DNA from: Erysipelotrichaceae bacterium
GTDB lineage: Bacteria; Bacillota_I; Bacilli_A; Erysipelotrichales; Coprobacillaceae
Direction: 5' to 3'
Assembly: GCA_017633115.1 (NCBI GenBank)
Contig: JAGBPZ010000145.1
Span: forward strand, 1 to 32,233
DNA: 32,233 nucleotides
The notes beneath the pieces were generated by a model, which saw nothing but the letters and a program-made list of their open reading frames with translations, did no database searches and was not told the DNA's origin. Position numbers and translations under genes: made by a program. Positions 9,973 to 19,143 of the stretch are shown here, in pieces. Within the stretch, counting starts at the first letter, position 1, and each line of letters opens with the position of its first letter.

Positions 9973-11229
9973 ATGAAGGTTTTAGTTGTAGGCAGTGGCG
10001 GCAGAGAACATGCCATTGCATGGTCATTAGCCAAGAGTTCACATGTCGATAAATTATATGCTATCCCTGGTAACCCTGGTATTGAAGCCATTGGTACTTG
10101 TGTGCCAGGAAACGTTGAAGATTTAGAAGGTATCCTGACATTTGTCGAAGATAACGATATTGATTTAACTGTTATTGGTCCTGAAGTGCCATTATGCATG
10201 GGTATGGCCGATTTACTTGAAGATCATGGTCATAAAGTCTTTGGTCCACGCAGTGCAGCTGCTAACCTTGAAGGCAGTAAAGCATTCTCAAAGGACTTCA
10301 TGATTCGTCACAATATTCCTACAGCTGCTTATAAAGAAGTTGACAATCTGGAAGACGCGTATGCAGCACTTGCTGAATTCAGTTATCCAGTCGTTGTCAA
10401 AGCTGATGGCTTAGCTGCAGGTAAAGGTGTTGTCATTGCTGAAGACGAAGCAACTGCAAAAGCAACATTGAAAGATATGCTTGATGGTAAAATCTTAGAT
10501 GGTGCGGGCAAGAAAATCGTCTTAGAAGAATTCCTGACAGGCTTTGAATGCTCATTACTTTGCTTCACTGATGGTGAAACAATTGTACCAATGGTATCTG
10601 CAAAAGATCATAAACAGGTTTACGACAACAATAAAGGTCCTAATACCGGTGGTATGGGTACTGTCTCTCCAAATCCATTCCTTCCTGAAGGTATGAATGA
10701 AGTCTTTAAGACAGATATCCTTGATCCATTCATTAAGGGTTTAAAGGAAGATGGATTAGATTTCAGAGGTGTTATTTTCATCGGTTTAATGATTGAAAAC
10801 AACAAAGCTAAAGTTCTTGAATTCAACGTTCGCTTCGGTGATCCAGAAACTCAGGTCATCTTAATGCGCCTTGAATCTGACCTCTATGAAATTATGGATG
10901 CGGTTGCTTCCCGTTCATTAAAAGATGTCGACATCAAATGGAGTGATGATCAGGTCACTTGTGTCGTACTAGCTAGCGGTGGCTATCCAAATAGCTATCC
11001 AAAAGGAAAAGTCATTACTGGTTTAGACAATGTTCCAGAAGATATCGTCGTTTTCCACGCGGGAACAGCACGAAATGAACAGGGTGATATTGTCACTGCT
11101 GGTGGACGTGTCCTTAATGTATGCGCTAAAGGTGCATCACTTGAAGAAACAAGAAAGAAAGTCTACGATGCAATCAAAGATATCAACTTTGAGGGTGTTT
11201 ATTATAGAAAAGATATAGGATTACATTAG
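9973..11229 (+). CDS. purD: Phosphoribosylamine-glycine ligase PurD
   Basis: PurD joins phosphoribosylamine and glycine with ATP to make GAR. I start it at the ATG at 9973, which follows gaggaggtc and gives the classic N-terminus MKVLVVGSGGREHAIAW and 418 residues; an upstream in-frame ATG at 9940 would add 11 residues ahead of the ribosome site and is unlikely. The ATP-grasp core shows VVKADGLAAGKGV, GGMGTVSP, and EFNVRFGDPETQ. purL begins 7 nt after the stop. Confidence 0.97.
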   Translation: MKVLVVGSGGREHAIAWSLAKSSHVDKLYAIPGNPGIEAIGTCVPGNVEDLEGILTFVEDNDIDLTVIGPEVPLCMGMADLLEDHGHKVFGPRSAAANLEGSKAFSKDFMIRHNIPTAAYKEVDNLEDAYAALAEFSYPVVVKADGLAAGKGVVIAEDEATAKATLKDMLDGKILDGAGKKIVLEEFLTGFECSLLCFTDGETIVPMVSAKDHKQVYDNNKGPNTGGMGTVSPNPFLPEGMNEVFKTDILDPFIKGLKEDGLDFRGVIFIGLMIENNKAKVLEFNVRFGDPETQVILMRLESDLYEIMDAVASRSLKDVDIKWSDDQVTCVVLASGGYPNSYPKGKVITGLDNVPEDIVVFHAGTARNEQGDIVTAGGRVLNVCAKGASLEETRKKVYDAIKDINFEGVYYRKDIGLH

Positions 11230-11236
11230 GAGGTAC

Positions 11237-14200
11237 ATGATGCAAGTTTATCGTGTATATGTCGAAAAAAGAAAAGAACATGCTGTTGAAGCTGATGGTA
11301 TTCGCCATAACCTTGTCCATCAGTTAGGTATGGAACAAGTTACAAGCGTCAGAGTTGTCAACCGTTATGATGTGCAAGGTATCTCTAAAGACATTCTTGA
11401 CCGTGGTATTCCAACTATCTTGAGCGAACCTATGGTTGATGATGTTTATATGGAAGAGTATCCAATCTCTGAAACAGCCCAGGCATTTGCGGTTGAATAT
11501 TTGCCTGGACAATATGACCAGCGTGCCGATGCCTGTGAACAGTGCTTCCAATTGTTGACAGAGGAAAAAGGTGTCAAAGTCAGATGCGCACGCCTCTACA
11601 TTATTGAAGGTGTCAACGCTCAAGACGTACCAGCTATTCAAAACTATTTGATCAACCCTGTTGATTCACGCGTTGCTTCTCTTGAAAAGCCACTTGATCT
11701 TAATGATGCTGATGTGGCTATCAAACCTGTTCCGGTCATTGAAGGTTTCAATCAGTTTGATGAAGACCAACTCAATCAGTATTTAGCTGATAATGGTATG
11801 GCAATGAACTACGATGACCTTAAATTCACTCAGGATTATTTCAGAGATGAAGAGGGCAGAGATCCAACAGAAACAGAATTAAAAGTCTTGGATACCTATT
11901 GGTCAGACCATTGTCGTCATACTACTTTTGGTACGATCATCACTGATCTTGATATCGAAGAAGGTATCTATAAAGATATCATGGTTGAAGACATTGAACG
12001 TTATAAAGCTAGTCGTCATCTTGTCTATGGTATCGATACAAAACGTCCATTAACTTTAATGGATTTAGCTACCATTTCAATGAAAGAATTACGCAAACGT
12101 GGTTATCTTGATGATATGGAAGTCAGTGATGAAATCAATGCCTGCTCAGTGGAACTGACTGTTCACACAACAGATGGTGACGAAGACTGGTTACTCATGT
12201 TCAAGAATGAAACACATAACCATCCTACAGAAATCGAACCTTTTGGTGGCGCTGCAACATGTTTGGGTGGTGCTATCCGTGATCCATTATCAGGTCGTGC
12301 TTATGTCTATCAGTCTATGCGTATCACTGGTGCTGGTGATCCACGTAAAACTCTTGCAGAAACTTTACCAGGCAAACTGCCTCAGCGTAAAATCTGTCGT
12401 GAATCTGCACATGGTTTCTCAAGCTATGGTAACCAGATTGGTTTGACAACTGGCTATGTTCATGAAGTATATGATGAAGGCTATGTCGCCAAACGTATGG
12501 AAATCGGTGCCGTCGTGGCTGCTGCGCCAAAGGAACAGGTCTTACGTTTGGAACCTCAACCAGGACAAATCGTTTTGATGCTTGGTGGTCGTACTGGTCG
12601 TGATGGTATTGGCGGTGCGACTGGTTCATCTAAAAAGCATGAACTTAAGACAACCGAAACAGCTGGTGCTGAAGTTCAAAAAGGTAATCCAGTTGAAGAA
12701 CGTAAAATTCAGCGTTTGTTTAGAAATGCTGATTTCTCGAAGAAGATTGTTCGTTGTAATGACTTTGGTGCTGGTGGTGTTTCAGTTGCCATTGGTGAAC
12801 TTGCTGATGGGCTTGATATCAACCTTGATGCAGTCTTAAAGAAATACGAAGGACTTAATGGTTCTGAAGTTGCTATTTCTGAATCTCAGGAACGTATGGC
12901 AATCGTCATCAACAAAGAAGACCGTGAATATATGATGGCAGAATGTGCCAAAGAAAATCTTGAAGTTGTTGAAGTGGCTGTTGTGACTGATAATAACCGT
13001 CTCATAATGCATTATATGGGTGATACGATTGTTGACATCTCACGTGACTTCCTCAATAAGAATGGGGCAAAACGTTATCAGGCAATTACTGTTGCTGCTC
13101 CTGATGAAACTGTTGATCCTTATATCAGACAAACAGGAGCAACATTTACAGAAACAGCTAAAGACGTTATGTCTGACTTATTAGTGGCTTCACAAAAAGG
13201 TCTTGTTGAACGTTTTGACTCATCAATTGGTAATGGCACTGTTTTATCTCCATATGGTGGTAAAACATTACGTACTGAAACTGAAGGTATGGCAGCACTT
13301 ATTCCAGTTCTTGGCAAAGAAACAACAACTTGCTCATTAATGGCTTATGGTTATAATCCATTGATTGCGAAATGGTCTCCATATCATGGTGCATTGGATG
13401 CCGTTGTGGAAAGTGTTGCTAAGATCGTTGCCATGGGTGGCGACTATCATACAGTACGCTTCTCATTCCAGGAATACTTTGAACGTTTAGGTAATGATCC
13501 AAAACGCTGGGGTAAACCATTTGCTGCATTATTAGGTGCTTATAAAGCTCAGGAAGAATTATTGTTGGCGTCAATTGGTGGTAAAGACTCTATGTCAGGT
13601 TCATTTGAAGATCTTGATGTTCCACCAACACTTGTTTCATTTGCGATTACAGGTGCAGATGTCAAAGATGTTATTACTCCTGAATTAAAGAGTGAAGGTC
13701 ACACATTAGTAGAAGTAATGGTTCCTCGTAATGACCAACATTTAATTGATTTTGATCAGTTAAAAGCACAGTATGATGCAGTTCATGAACTGATGCAAAA
13801 TGGTAAAGTTAAATCAGCTTATACAGTTAAAGAAGGCGGTTTGATTGAAGCAATCGCTAAGGCAGCCTTTGGTAATAGTATTGGTGTGTCTATTAATCCA
13901 TCATTAAGTTTGAACGACTTAACTGCAAAAAATTATGGAAATATCGTTCTTGAAGTGGAAAGTGCAGCAGTCACCGAAAAGATGGACAATGTTCGTATCA
14001 TTGCGACTACAAATGAATGTAATGCATTGATTTATGGTGATGAAAAAGTCAAACTGGATGATCTCTATGCAATTCATACAAAACCATTGGATGATGTCTA
14101 TCCAGCAACAGCTAAAGCACCAAGCGACGAAGTACGCGTAAAAGATTGTTTCGAACGTACAAAGTTACATGCATCTAAAACTTATGATGAAGTCAAAGTT

Positions 14201-14992
14201 GTCATTCCAGCATTCCCTGGTACAAACTGTGAATATGATTCAAAACGTTCATTTGAAAAAGCTGGCGCTAAAGTTAAAGTTGTATTAATCCGCAATAAGA
14301 CTGAAGATGATATCAAACAGTCAGTTGCTGAACTTGAAGCAGCTATTAAAGAAGCCCAAATTATGATGATTCCTGGTGGTTTCTCCGCTGGTGATGAACC
14401 TGAAGGTTCAGGTAAATTCATTGCGACTGTTTTACGAAACCCTAAAATCAAAGCTGCTATTGATGACTTGATGGATAATCGTGAAGGCTTGATGATTGGT
14501 ATCTGTAATGGTTTCCAGGCGCTTGTGAAATTAGGTCTGTTGCCTGATGGTCATATCAGAGACATGTCTCAAGAAGATGCGACATTGACATTCAATACGA
14601 TTGGACGTCACGTATCACAAATGGTTACGACAAGAATCAGTTCTGTTAAATCACCTTGGCTTGCTAATGTGAATGTTGGTGATGAACATGTTATTCCAGT
14701 CAGTCATGGTGAAGGACGCTTCGTTGCCCCTAAAGAAGTTCTTGATCGTTTAATTGATAATGGTCAGGTCTTTACTCAGTATGTTGATCCTAATGGTCAG
14801 GTCACAATGACATCACCATACAATCCAAATGGCTCTTATTATGGTATTGAAGGTATTGTTTCTGTTGATGGTCGTGTTTTAGGTAAGATGGGTCATAGTG
14901 AACGTCAAGGCGATAATCGCAATTTAAATATTTATGGCGAAATGGATCAGCTCTTATTTGAAGCAGGGGTCCAGTATTTTAAAGGAGAATAA
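11237..14992 (+). CDS. purL: FGAM synthase, single-chain large PurL
   Basis: This 1251-residue one-chain enzyme converts FGAR to FGAM with glutamine and ATP. It combines what Bacillus splits into PurS, PurL and PurQ. The N-terminal PurS-like region is followed by the linker with YWSDHCRHTTF and two AIR-synthetase-like halves (FKNETHNHPTEIEPFGGAATC, then GGKDSMSG). The C-terminal class I glutaminase starts near residue 980, with PAFPGTNCEYD, the nucleophile C1090 in GICNGFQ, and H1157 in SHGEGRF. Tandem ATGs lie at 11237 and 11240; the second has better spacing from aggagg. The stop overlaps the purB start by one base. Confidence 0.97.
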   Translation: MMQVYRVYVEKRKEHAVEADGIRHNLVHQLGMEQVTSVRVVNRYDVQGISKDILDRGIPTILSEPMVDDVYMEEYPISETAQAFAVEYLPGQYDQRADACEQCFQLLTEEKGVKVRCARLYIIEGVNAQDVPAIQNYLINPVDSRVASLEKPLDLNDADVAIKPVPVIEGFNQFDEDQLNQYLADNGMAMNYDDLKFTQDYFRDEEGRDPTETELKVLDTYWSDHCRHTTFGTIITDLDIEEGIYKDIMVEDIERYKASRHLVYGIDTKRPLTLMDLATISMKELRKRGYLDDMEVSDEINACSVELTVHTTDGDEDWLLMFKNETHNHPTEIEPFGGAATCLGGAIRDPLSGRAYVYQSMRITGAGDPRKTLAETLPGKLPQRKICRESAHGFSSYGNQIGLTTGYVHEVYDEGYVAKRMEIGAVVAAAPKEQVLRLEPQPGQIVLMLGGRTGRDGIGGATGSSKKHELKTTETAGAEVQKGNPVEERKIQRLFRNADFSKKIVRCNDFGAGGVSVAIGELADGLDINLDAVLKKYEGLNGSEVAISESQERMAIVINKEDREYMMAECAKENLEVVEVAVVTDNNRLIMHYMGDTIVDISRDFLNKNGAKRYQAITVAAPDETVDPYIRQTGATFTETAKDVMSDLLVASQKGLVERFDSSIGNGTVLSPYGGKTLRTETEGMAALIPVLGKETTTCSLMAYGYNPLIAKWSPYHGALDAVVESVAKIVAMGGDYHTVRFSFQEYFERLGNDPKRWGKPFAALLGAYKAQEELLLASIGGKDSMSGSFEDLDVPPTLVSFAITGADVKDVITPELKSEGHTLVEVMVPRNDQHLIDFDQLKAQYDAVHELMQNGKVKSAYTVKEGGLIEAIAKAAFGNSIGVSINPSLSLNDLTAKNYGNIVLEVESAAVTEKMDNVRIIATTNECNALIYGDEKVKLDDLYAIHTKPLDDVYPATAKAPSDEVRVKDCFERTKLHASKTYDEVKVVIPAFPGTNCEYDSKRSFEKAGAKVKVVLIRNKTEDDIKQSVAELEAAIKEAQIMMIPGGFSAGDEPEGSGKFIATVLRNPKIKAAIDDLMDNREGLMIGICNGFQALVKLGLLPDGHIRDMSQEDATLTFNTIGRHVSQMVTTRISSVKSPWLANVNVGDEHVIPVSHGEGRFVAPKEVLDRLIDNGQVFTQYVDPNGQVTMTSPYNPNGSYYGIEGIVSVDGRVLGKMGHSERQGDNRNLNIYGEMDQLLFEAGVQYFKGE

Positions 14993-16374
14993 TGATGGAT
15001 CAGCTTATTTTTGAAAGTAAAACTTTATCACCATTAGATGGTCGTTACAGTGGTATTAAGAATGCATTTGCTGACTATTTCAGTGAATATGCTTTAGTGA
15101 AATACCGTGTACGTGTTGAAATCAAATGGTTGTTATTTGTTCTTGATCATTGTGATACAGCTGCTATCAGAGCTTTTGATCAAAGTAAAAAAGCAGACAT
15201 TATGGCAATCAGTGATGATTTTGATGATGATGCTTTTAAACGTATTAAAGAAATTGAAGGCGTGACTCGTCATGATGTTAAAGCTGTTGAATATTATATT
15301 GATGAATGCTTAAAGGCGATTGGTTGTGACGATCTTCAGAGTTTAGTTCATATTGGTTGTACTTCTGAAGACATCAACAATACATCATATGCCAGTATGA
15401 TCAAAGAAGGTCTTGACAATGTCTGGCTTAAGGAAGCAAAAGCTTTCACAAAAGTTATTGATGATCTTGCAGTCAAATATAAAGATGTACCAATGCTTGC
15501 CCATACTCATGGACAGCCGGCAACACCAACGACAATTGGTAAGGAATTTAAAGTTTATGCTTATCGCTTGTTATCAAGCATCGAAAATATTGAAAGCATC
15601 AAAATTAAGGCAAAATTTAATGGTGCCACAGGCAACTATGCGGCTATCACAACAGCTTTCCCTAATCAGGATTGGGAAGCTTTAAGCAAAGCTTTTGTTG
15701 AAGAGTCATTAGGTCTTACTTTTAATCCATTGACAACTCAGATTGAATCACATGACTACACTTGTCATATTCTTGATGGTGTCAGACATTTCAACAATGT
15801 CGTTATGGATCTTGATGTTGACATGTGGCTTTATATTTCAATGGAATATTTCAAGCAGATTCCGGTTAAGGGTGAAGTTGGTTCATCTACTATGCCTCAT
15901 AAAGTTAATCCAATTCGTTTTGAAAATTCGGAAGCTAACGCTGATTTCTCAAATCAGATTTGTGTGTCACTTTCAAATAAACTGCCTAAATCAAGAATGC
16001 AGCGTGATTTATCTGACTCATCATCACAGCGTAACTTAGGTCTTGCTTTTGGTTATTCTTTACAAGCCATTCGTGAAACAACCGCTGGTTTAGCTAAATG
16101 TGTCATCAATGCTGACAAACTCGCAAGTGATTTGAATGAAAAATGGGAAGTTCTCGCTGAACCAATTCAAACAATCTTACGTAAATATGCGATTGCTGAT
16201 GCTTATGATCAGTTAAAGGCATTGACACGTGGTAAGAATATTTCTAAAGAAGATATTCAGGCATTTGCAAATAGTCTGGAAGTTTTATCTGATGAGGACC
16301 GTCAGACTTTGATCAATATGACACCTGCAAGCTATATTGGATATGCAGTGAAACTTGCCGAAAAGAAGTTATAA
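14992..16374 (+). CDS. purB: Adenylosuccinate lyase PurB (E. coli-type)
   Basis: PurB cleaves SAICAR to AICAR and adenylosuccinate to AMP, both with fumarate release. At 460 residues it is the longer E. coli-like form, not the roughly 430-residue Bacillus form. LSPLDGRY at the N-terminus, LAHTHGQPATPTT, and the signature GSSTMPHKVNPIRFEN with the mobile-loop serines near 298-299 all support this. Tandem ATGs at 14992 and 14995 are both possible; the second is better spaced from aaaggag. It is the last gene of the operon and is followed by a strong terminator. Confidence 0.97.
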   Translation: MMDQLIFESKTLSPLDGRYSGIKNAFADYFSEYALVKYRVRVEIKWLLFVLDHCDTAAIRAFDQSKKADIMAISDDFDDDAFKRIKEIEGVTRHDVKAVEYYIDECLKAIGCDDLQSLVHIGCTSEDINNTSYASMIKEGLDNVWLKEAKAFTKVIDDLAVKYKDVPMLAHTHGQPATPTTIGKEFKVYAYRLLSSIENIESIKIKAKFNGATGNYAAITTAFPNQDWEALSKAFVEESLGLTFNPLTTQIESHDYTCHILDGVRHFNNVVMDLDVDMWLYISMEYFKQIPVKGEVGSSTMPHKVNPIRFENSEANADFSNQICVSLSNKLPKSRMQRDLSDSSSQRNLGLAFGYSLQAIRETTAGLAKCVINADKLASDLNEKWEVLAEPIQTILRKYAIADAYDQLKALTRGKNISKEDIQAFANSLEVLSDEDRQTLINMTPASYIGYAVKLAEKKL

Positions 16375-16424
16375 ACGATATTAGGGGATACAAAACAATT
16401 ATTCTCAAACAATCAAACACAAAG

Positions 16425-16454
16425 ACGATCATGTGAAGGCATGGTCGTTTTTTT
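16425..16454 (+). terminator. Terminator of the purine operon
   Basis: ACGATCATG (16425-16433) pairs over 9 bp with CATGGTCGT (16440-16448) around TGAAGG, followed by seven T. Confidence 0.93.
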
Positions 16455-16533
16455 GGTTAGTCTTTCTATGAAGTGATTTCTTTTTTTAATGTAAAGTATA
16501 TATGAACATTTTGTAACGCTTTTTGAGTATATT

Positions 16534-16564
16534 TTGTCAAATCATGAAGAATATGTGATACAAT
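16534..16564 (+). promoter_or_regulatory. Promoter of the alcohol dehydrogenase gene
   Basis: TTGTCA (16534-16539), a 19-bp spacer, and TACAAT (16559-16564) preceded by TGA (extended -10). The long spacer is offset by the extended -10. The start codon lies 24 nt downstream after aaaggagg. Confidence 0.7.
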
Positions 16565-16588
16565 ATATACGTTAAAGGAGGAAAAGAT

Positions 16589-17737
16589 ATGGCTAATCGT
16601 ATTATCTTAAACACAATCTCATATCATGGAAAAGGTGCTATCCAGGAAATCGTTGGTATCGCTCAGGATGCTGGCTTTAAAAAAGTTCTTGTAGTTACTG
16701 ACCCATCATTAGTTAAATTTGGTGTTGCTGGCAAAGTAACAGCTTTATTAGATGAAGCTGGTATTGCTTATGCTGTTTACAGTGATGTTAAAGCTAACCC
16801 AACTATTGAAAATGTACAGAATGGTGTTGCTGCATTCAAAGCTGCTGAAGCTGATTCAATCATCACAATCGGTGGTGGTTCTTCAATGGATACTGCAAAA
16901 GCAATCGGTATTATCATTACTAACCCTGAATTTGCTGATGTACGTTCATTAGAAGGTGTTGCACCTACTAAAAATCATGCTGTTCCTACAATCGCTGTTG
17001 CTACAACTGCTGGTACAGCTGCAGAAGTTACAATCAACTACGTTATTACAGATGTTGAAAAAGAAAGAAAATTCGTTTGTGTAGACCCTCATGATATTCC
17101 ACAGTGGGCAATCGTTGACCCAGAAATGATGTACACATTACCAAAAGGCACAACAGCTGCAACTGGTATGGATGCATTAACTCATGCAATCGAAGGTTAT
17201 ACAACTAAAGGCGCTTGGGAAATGACTGATATGTTCCACTTGGAAGCTATCAAGTTAATCTCTCAAAACTTACGTGGCGCTGTAGAAAATACACCTGAAG
17301 GCAGAGAAGGTATGGCTTTAGCTCAGTATATCGCTGGTATGGGCTTCTCAAATGTTGGTTTAGGTATCGCTCATTCAATCGCTCATACATTAGGTGCTCA
17401 TTATGACACTCCTCATGGTGTTGCTTGTGCAATGATGCTCCCATTAGTAATGGAATTCAACCAGGATTATACAGGTGAAAAATTCCGTGAAATCGCTCGT
17501 GCAATGGGTGTTAAAGGCGTTGATGAAATGACTCAGGAAGAATACCGCAAAGCTGCTATTGATGCTGTTAAACAGTTATCAGAAGATGTTGGTATCCCTA
17601 AATATGTTGAAGGCTTAACTGAAGCTGATCTTGATGTTTTAGCTGCTGATGCTGCTGCTGATGCATGTGCACCTGGTAACCCACGTGAAGCATCAATCGA
17701 AGACTTCAAAGCTCTTTATAGAAAAATCATGAAATAA
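16589..17737 (+). CDS. fucO: Iron-containing alcohol dehydrogenase, FucO-like (lactaldehyde reductase)
   Basis: This is a 382-residue group III NAD(P)-dependent alcohol dehydrogenase. It closely resembles E. coli FucO, which reduces L-lactaldehyde to 1,2-propanediol. Shared segments include the N-terminus MANRIILN, GGGSSMDTAKAIGI for cofactor binding, TTAGTAAEVTINYVITD, and KFVCVDPHDIPQ. Metal ligands are visible as the Asp and His in GMDALTHAIEGY and the two His in SIAHTLG and DTPHG. No fucose or rhamnose genes are nearby; it has its own promoter and terminator, and the codon bias of highly expressed genes. It may therefore serve as a general fermentative reductase, and the exact substrate is uncertain. 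Confidence 0.9.
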   Translation: MANRIILNTISYHGKGAIQEIVGIAQDAGFKKVLVVTDPSLVKFGVAGKVTALLDEAGIAYAVYSDVKANPTIENVQNGVAAFKAAEADSIITIGGGSSMDTAKAIGIIITNPEFADVRSLEGVAPTKNHAVPTIAVATTAGTAAEVTINYVITDVEKERKFVCVDPHDIPQWAIVDPEMMYTLPKGTTAATGMDALTHAIEGYTTKGAWEMTDMFHLEAIKLISQNLRGAVENTPEGREGMALAQYIAGMGFSNVGLGIAHSIAHTLGAHYDTPHGVACAMMLPLVMEFNQDYTGEKFREIARAMGVKGVDEMTQEEYRKAAIDAVKQLSEDVGIPKYVEGLTEADLDVLAADAAADACAPGNPREASIEDFKALYRKIMK

Positions 17738-17746
17738 TGATTATTG

Positions 17747-17770
17747 AACCTCGGGCAACCGAGGTTTTTT
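17747..17770 (+). terminator. Terminator after the alcohol dehydrogenase
   Basis: AACCTCGG (17747-17754) and CCGAGGTT (17759-17766) form an 8-bp stem with a GCAA tetraloop, ending in six T. Confidence 0.93.
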
Positions 17771-17793
17771 AGTGGGACAGTCTTAATATGCTA

Positions 17794-17823
17794 TTGTGTC
17801 AAAGGTAAAAAATAGAGTATAAT
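17794..17823 (+). promoter_or_regulatory. Promoter of the CNNM/CorC-family gene
   Basis: TTGTGT (17794-17799), an 18-bp spacer and a perfect TATAAT (17818-17823) sit about 36 nt before the TTG start. Confidence 0.7.
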
Positions 17824-17859
17824 ATTTATGTATGAATTTTGATACAAAGGAGATTTACA

Positions 17860-19134
17860 TTGGATTCCTCGCAAATATTAATCATTTTTTCATTTATTTT
17901 TTTAATTATATTATCAGCTGTTTATTCTGGATCTGAAACCGCATTTATGTCCGTTTCAAAGATTCGTATTCGTACGATTGCTGAAAATGATAAGCATCCA
18001 GAACAGAAAAAGGCCCTTGCAGTTGATCAATTGTTGGAAGATTCGGATCGTTTGTTGAGTACGATTCTTGTTGGGAACAATCTTGTCAACATTGCCGCCT
18101 CATCTTTGACGACAGCTTTTGTTTTATCAATCTTTGGCGATCAGGGGATTGGTGTTGCTATAGCCACAGGTTTCGTTACTTTAGTTATCTTGATTTTTGG
18201 CGAAATCACACCAAAAACACTTTCTAGCAACAGAGCTGAAGACATGTGTTTTGCTTTATGTGGATTTATACGTTTTAATTATTATTTATTCACCCCGGTC
18301 GTTATTCTCCTGACAGCTTTGAGTCACTTACTCATCAGATTTTTAGGTGCTGATGTTGACGATGGACCAACACTTTCTGAAGAAGATTTGAAAACGATCG
18401 TTGATGTTTCGCACGAAGAAGGTGTCCTTGAAGACGAAGAAAAAGAGATGCTGCATAATGTTTTCAATTTCAATGATACAGCTATTGAAGAAATCATGAC
18501 GCCTCGTATTCACGTAGAGTGGGTCGATGATGATATCACATACAAAGAATTGATGGAAGTTCTCAGACATTCGCAGTTTTCCCGTATTCCTGTTCATGAT
18601 ACTGAACAGGACGAATTTGTGGGTGTCTTGAATATTAAAGATTTATTGATCACGAAAATCGATAAAGAACATTTTGATATTAAAGAGATCATGCGTGAGC
18701 CATTCTTTGTTTATGAATTCCAACACCTGCAGGATGTCTTTGAAGCGATGCGTTCGTCACATATGTCGATTGCCATTGTTCTTGATGAATATGGTGTTAT
18801 GAGTGGTCTTGTCACTCTTGAAGATATCGTTGAAGAGATTTTCGGTGATATCGATGATGAATTTGACCAGGATGACCATGCCATCCTGCAAATTACAGAA
18901 CGTGAATGGATTCTTGATGGTTCTCTTGATATTGATGAAGTCAATGACATCTGTGATACGGAATTCGAAACTGATGACTTTGAATCCATTGGTGGTTTGG
19001 TTTTAGGTGCTTTGAAAGGTAATCCTAAATTATATGACAAAGTGACTATTGACGACACTATTTTGACAATTGAACGAATTGATAAGAATCGTATTTCACG
19101 ATTGAAACTCGTTAAAATGCGACAAAAGGAGTAG
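17860..19134 (+). CDS. CNNM/CorC (hemolysin C) family membrane protein with CBS pair
   Basis: Members of this family are membrane proteins linked to magnesium or other divalent cation transport. The N-terminal CNNM domain has about four hydrophobic segments in the first 170 residues and the motif SGSETAFMSVSKIR. A tandem CBS pair follows (EEIMTPRI, SRIPVHD, then IAIVLDEYGVMSGLVTLEDIVEEIFGDI), and a C-terminal CorC/HlyC transporter-associated domain closes the protein. I start at TTG 17860 because aaaggaga lies 7 nt before it; a further in-frame TTG at 17839 would place this ribosome site inside the gene. The result is 424 residues. The next gene begins 9 nt downstream, so they share a transcript. 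Confidence 0.93.
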   Translation: MDSSQILIIFSFIFLIILSAVYSGSETAFMSVSKIRIRTIAENDKHPEQKKALAVDQLLEDSDRLLSTILVGNNLVNIAASSLTTAFVLSIFGDQGIGVAIATGFVTLVILIFGEITPKTLSSNRAEDMCFALCGFIRFNYYLFTPVVILLTALSHLLIRFLGADVDDGPTLSEEDLKTIVDVSHEEGVLEDEEKEMLHNVFNFNDTAIEEIMTPRIHVEWVDDDITYKELMEVLRHSQFSRIPVHDTEQDEFVGVLNIKDLLITKIDKEHFDIKEIMREPFFVYEFQHLQDVFEAMRSSHMSIAIVLDEYGVMSGLVTLEDIVEEIFGDIDDEFDQDDHAILQITEREWILDGSLDIDEVNDICDTEFETDDFESIGGLVLGALKGNPKLYDKVTIDDTILTIERIDKNRISRLKLVKMRQKE

Positions 19135-19143
19135 AAAGATTTC

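Noticed and set aside
11324-11641. 105-aa minus-strand frame within the 5' part of purL
   Set aside because: Opposite a conserved gene, no start signals, no recognisable domains.
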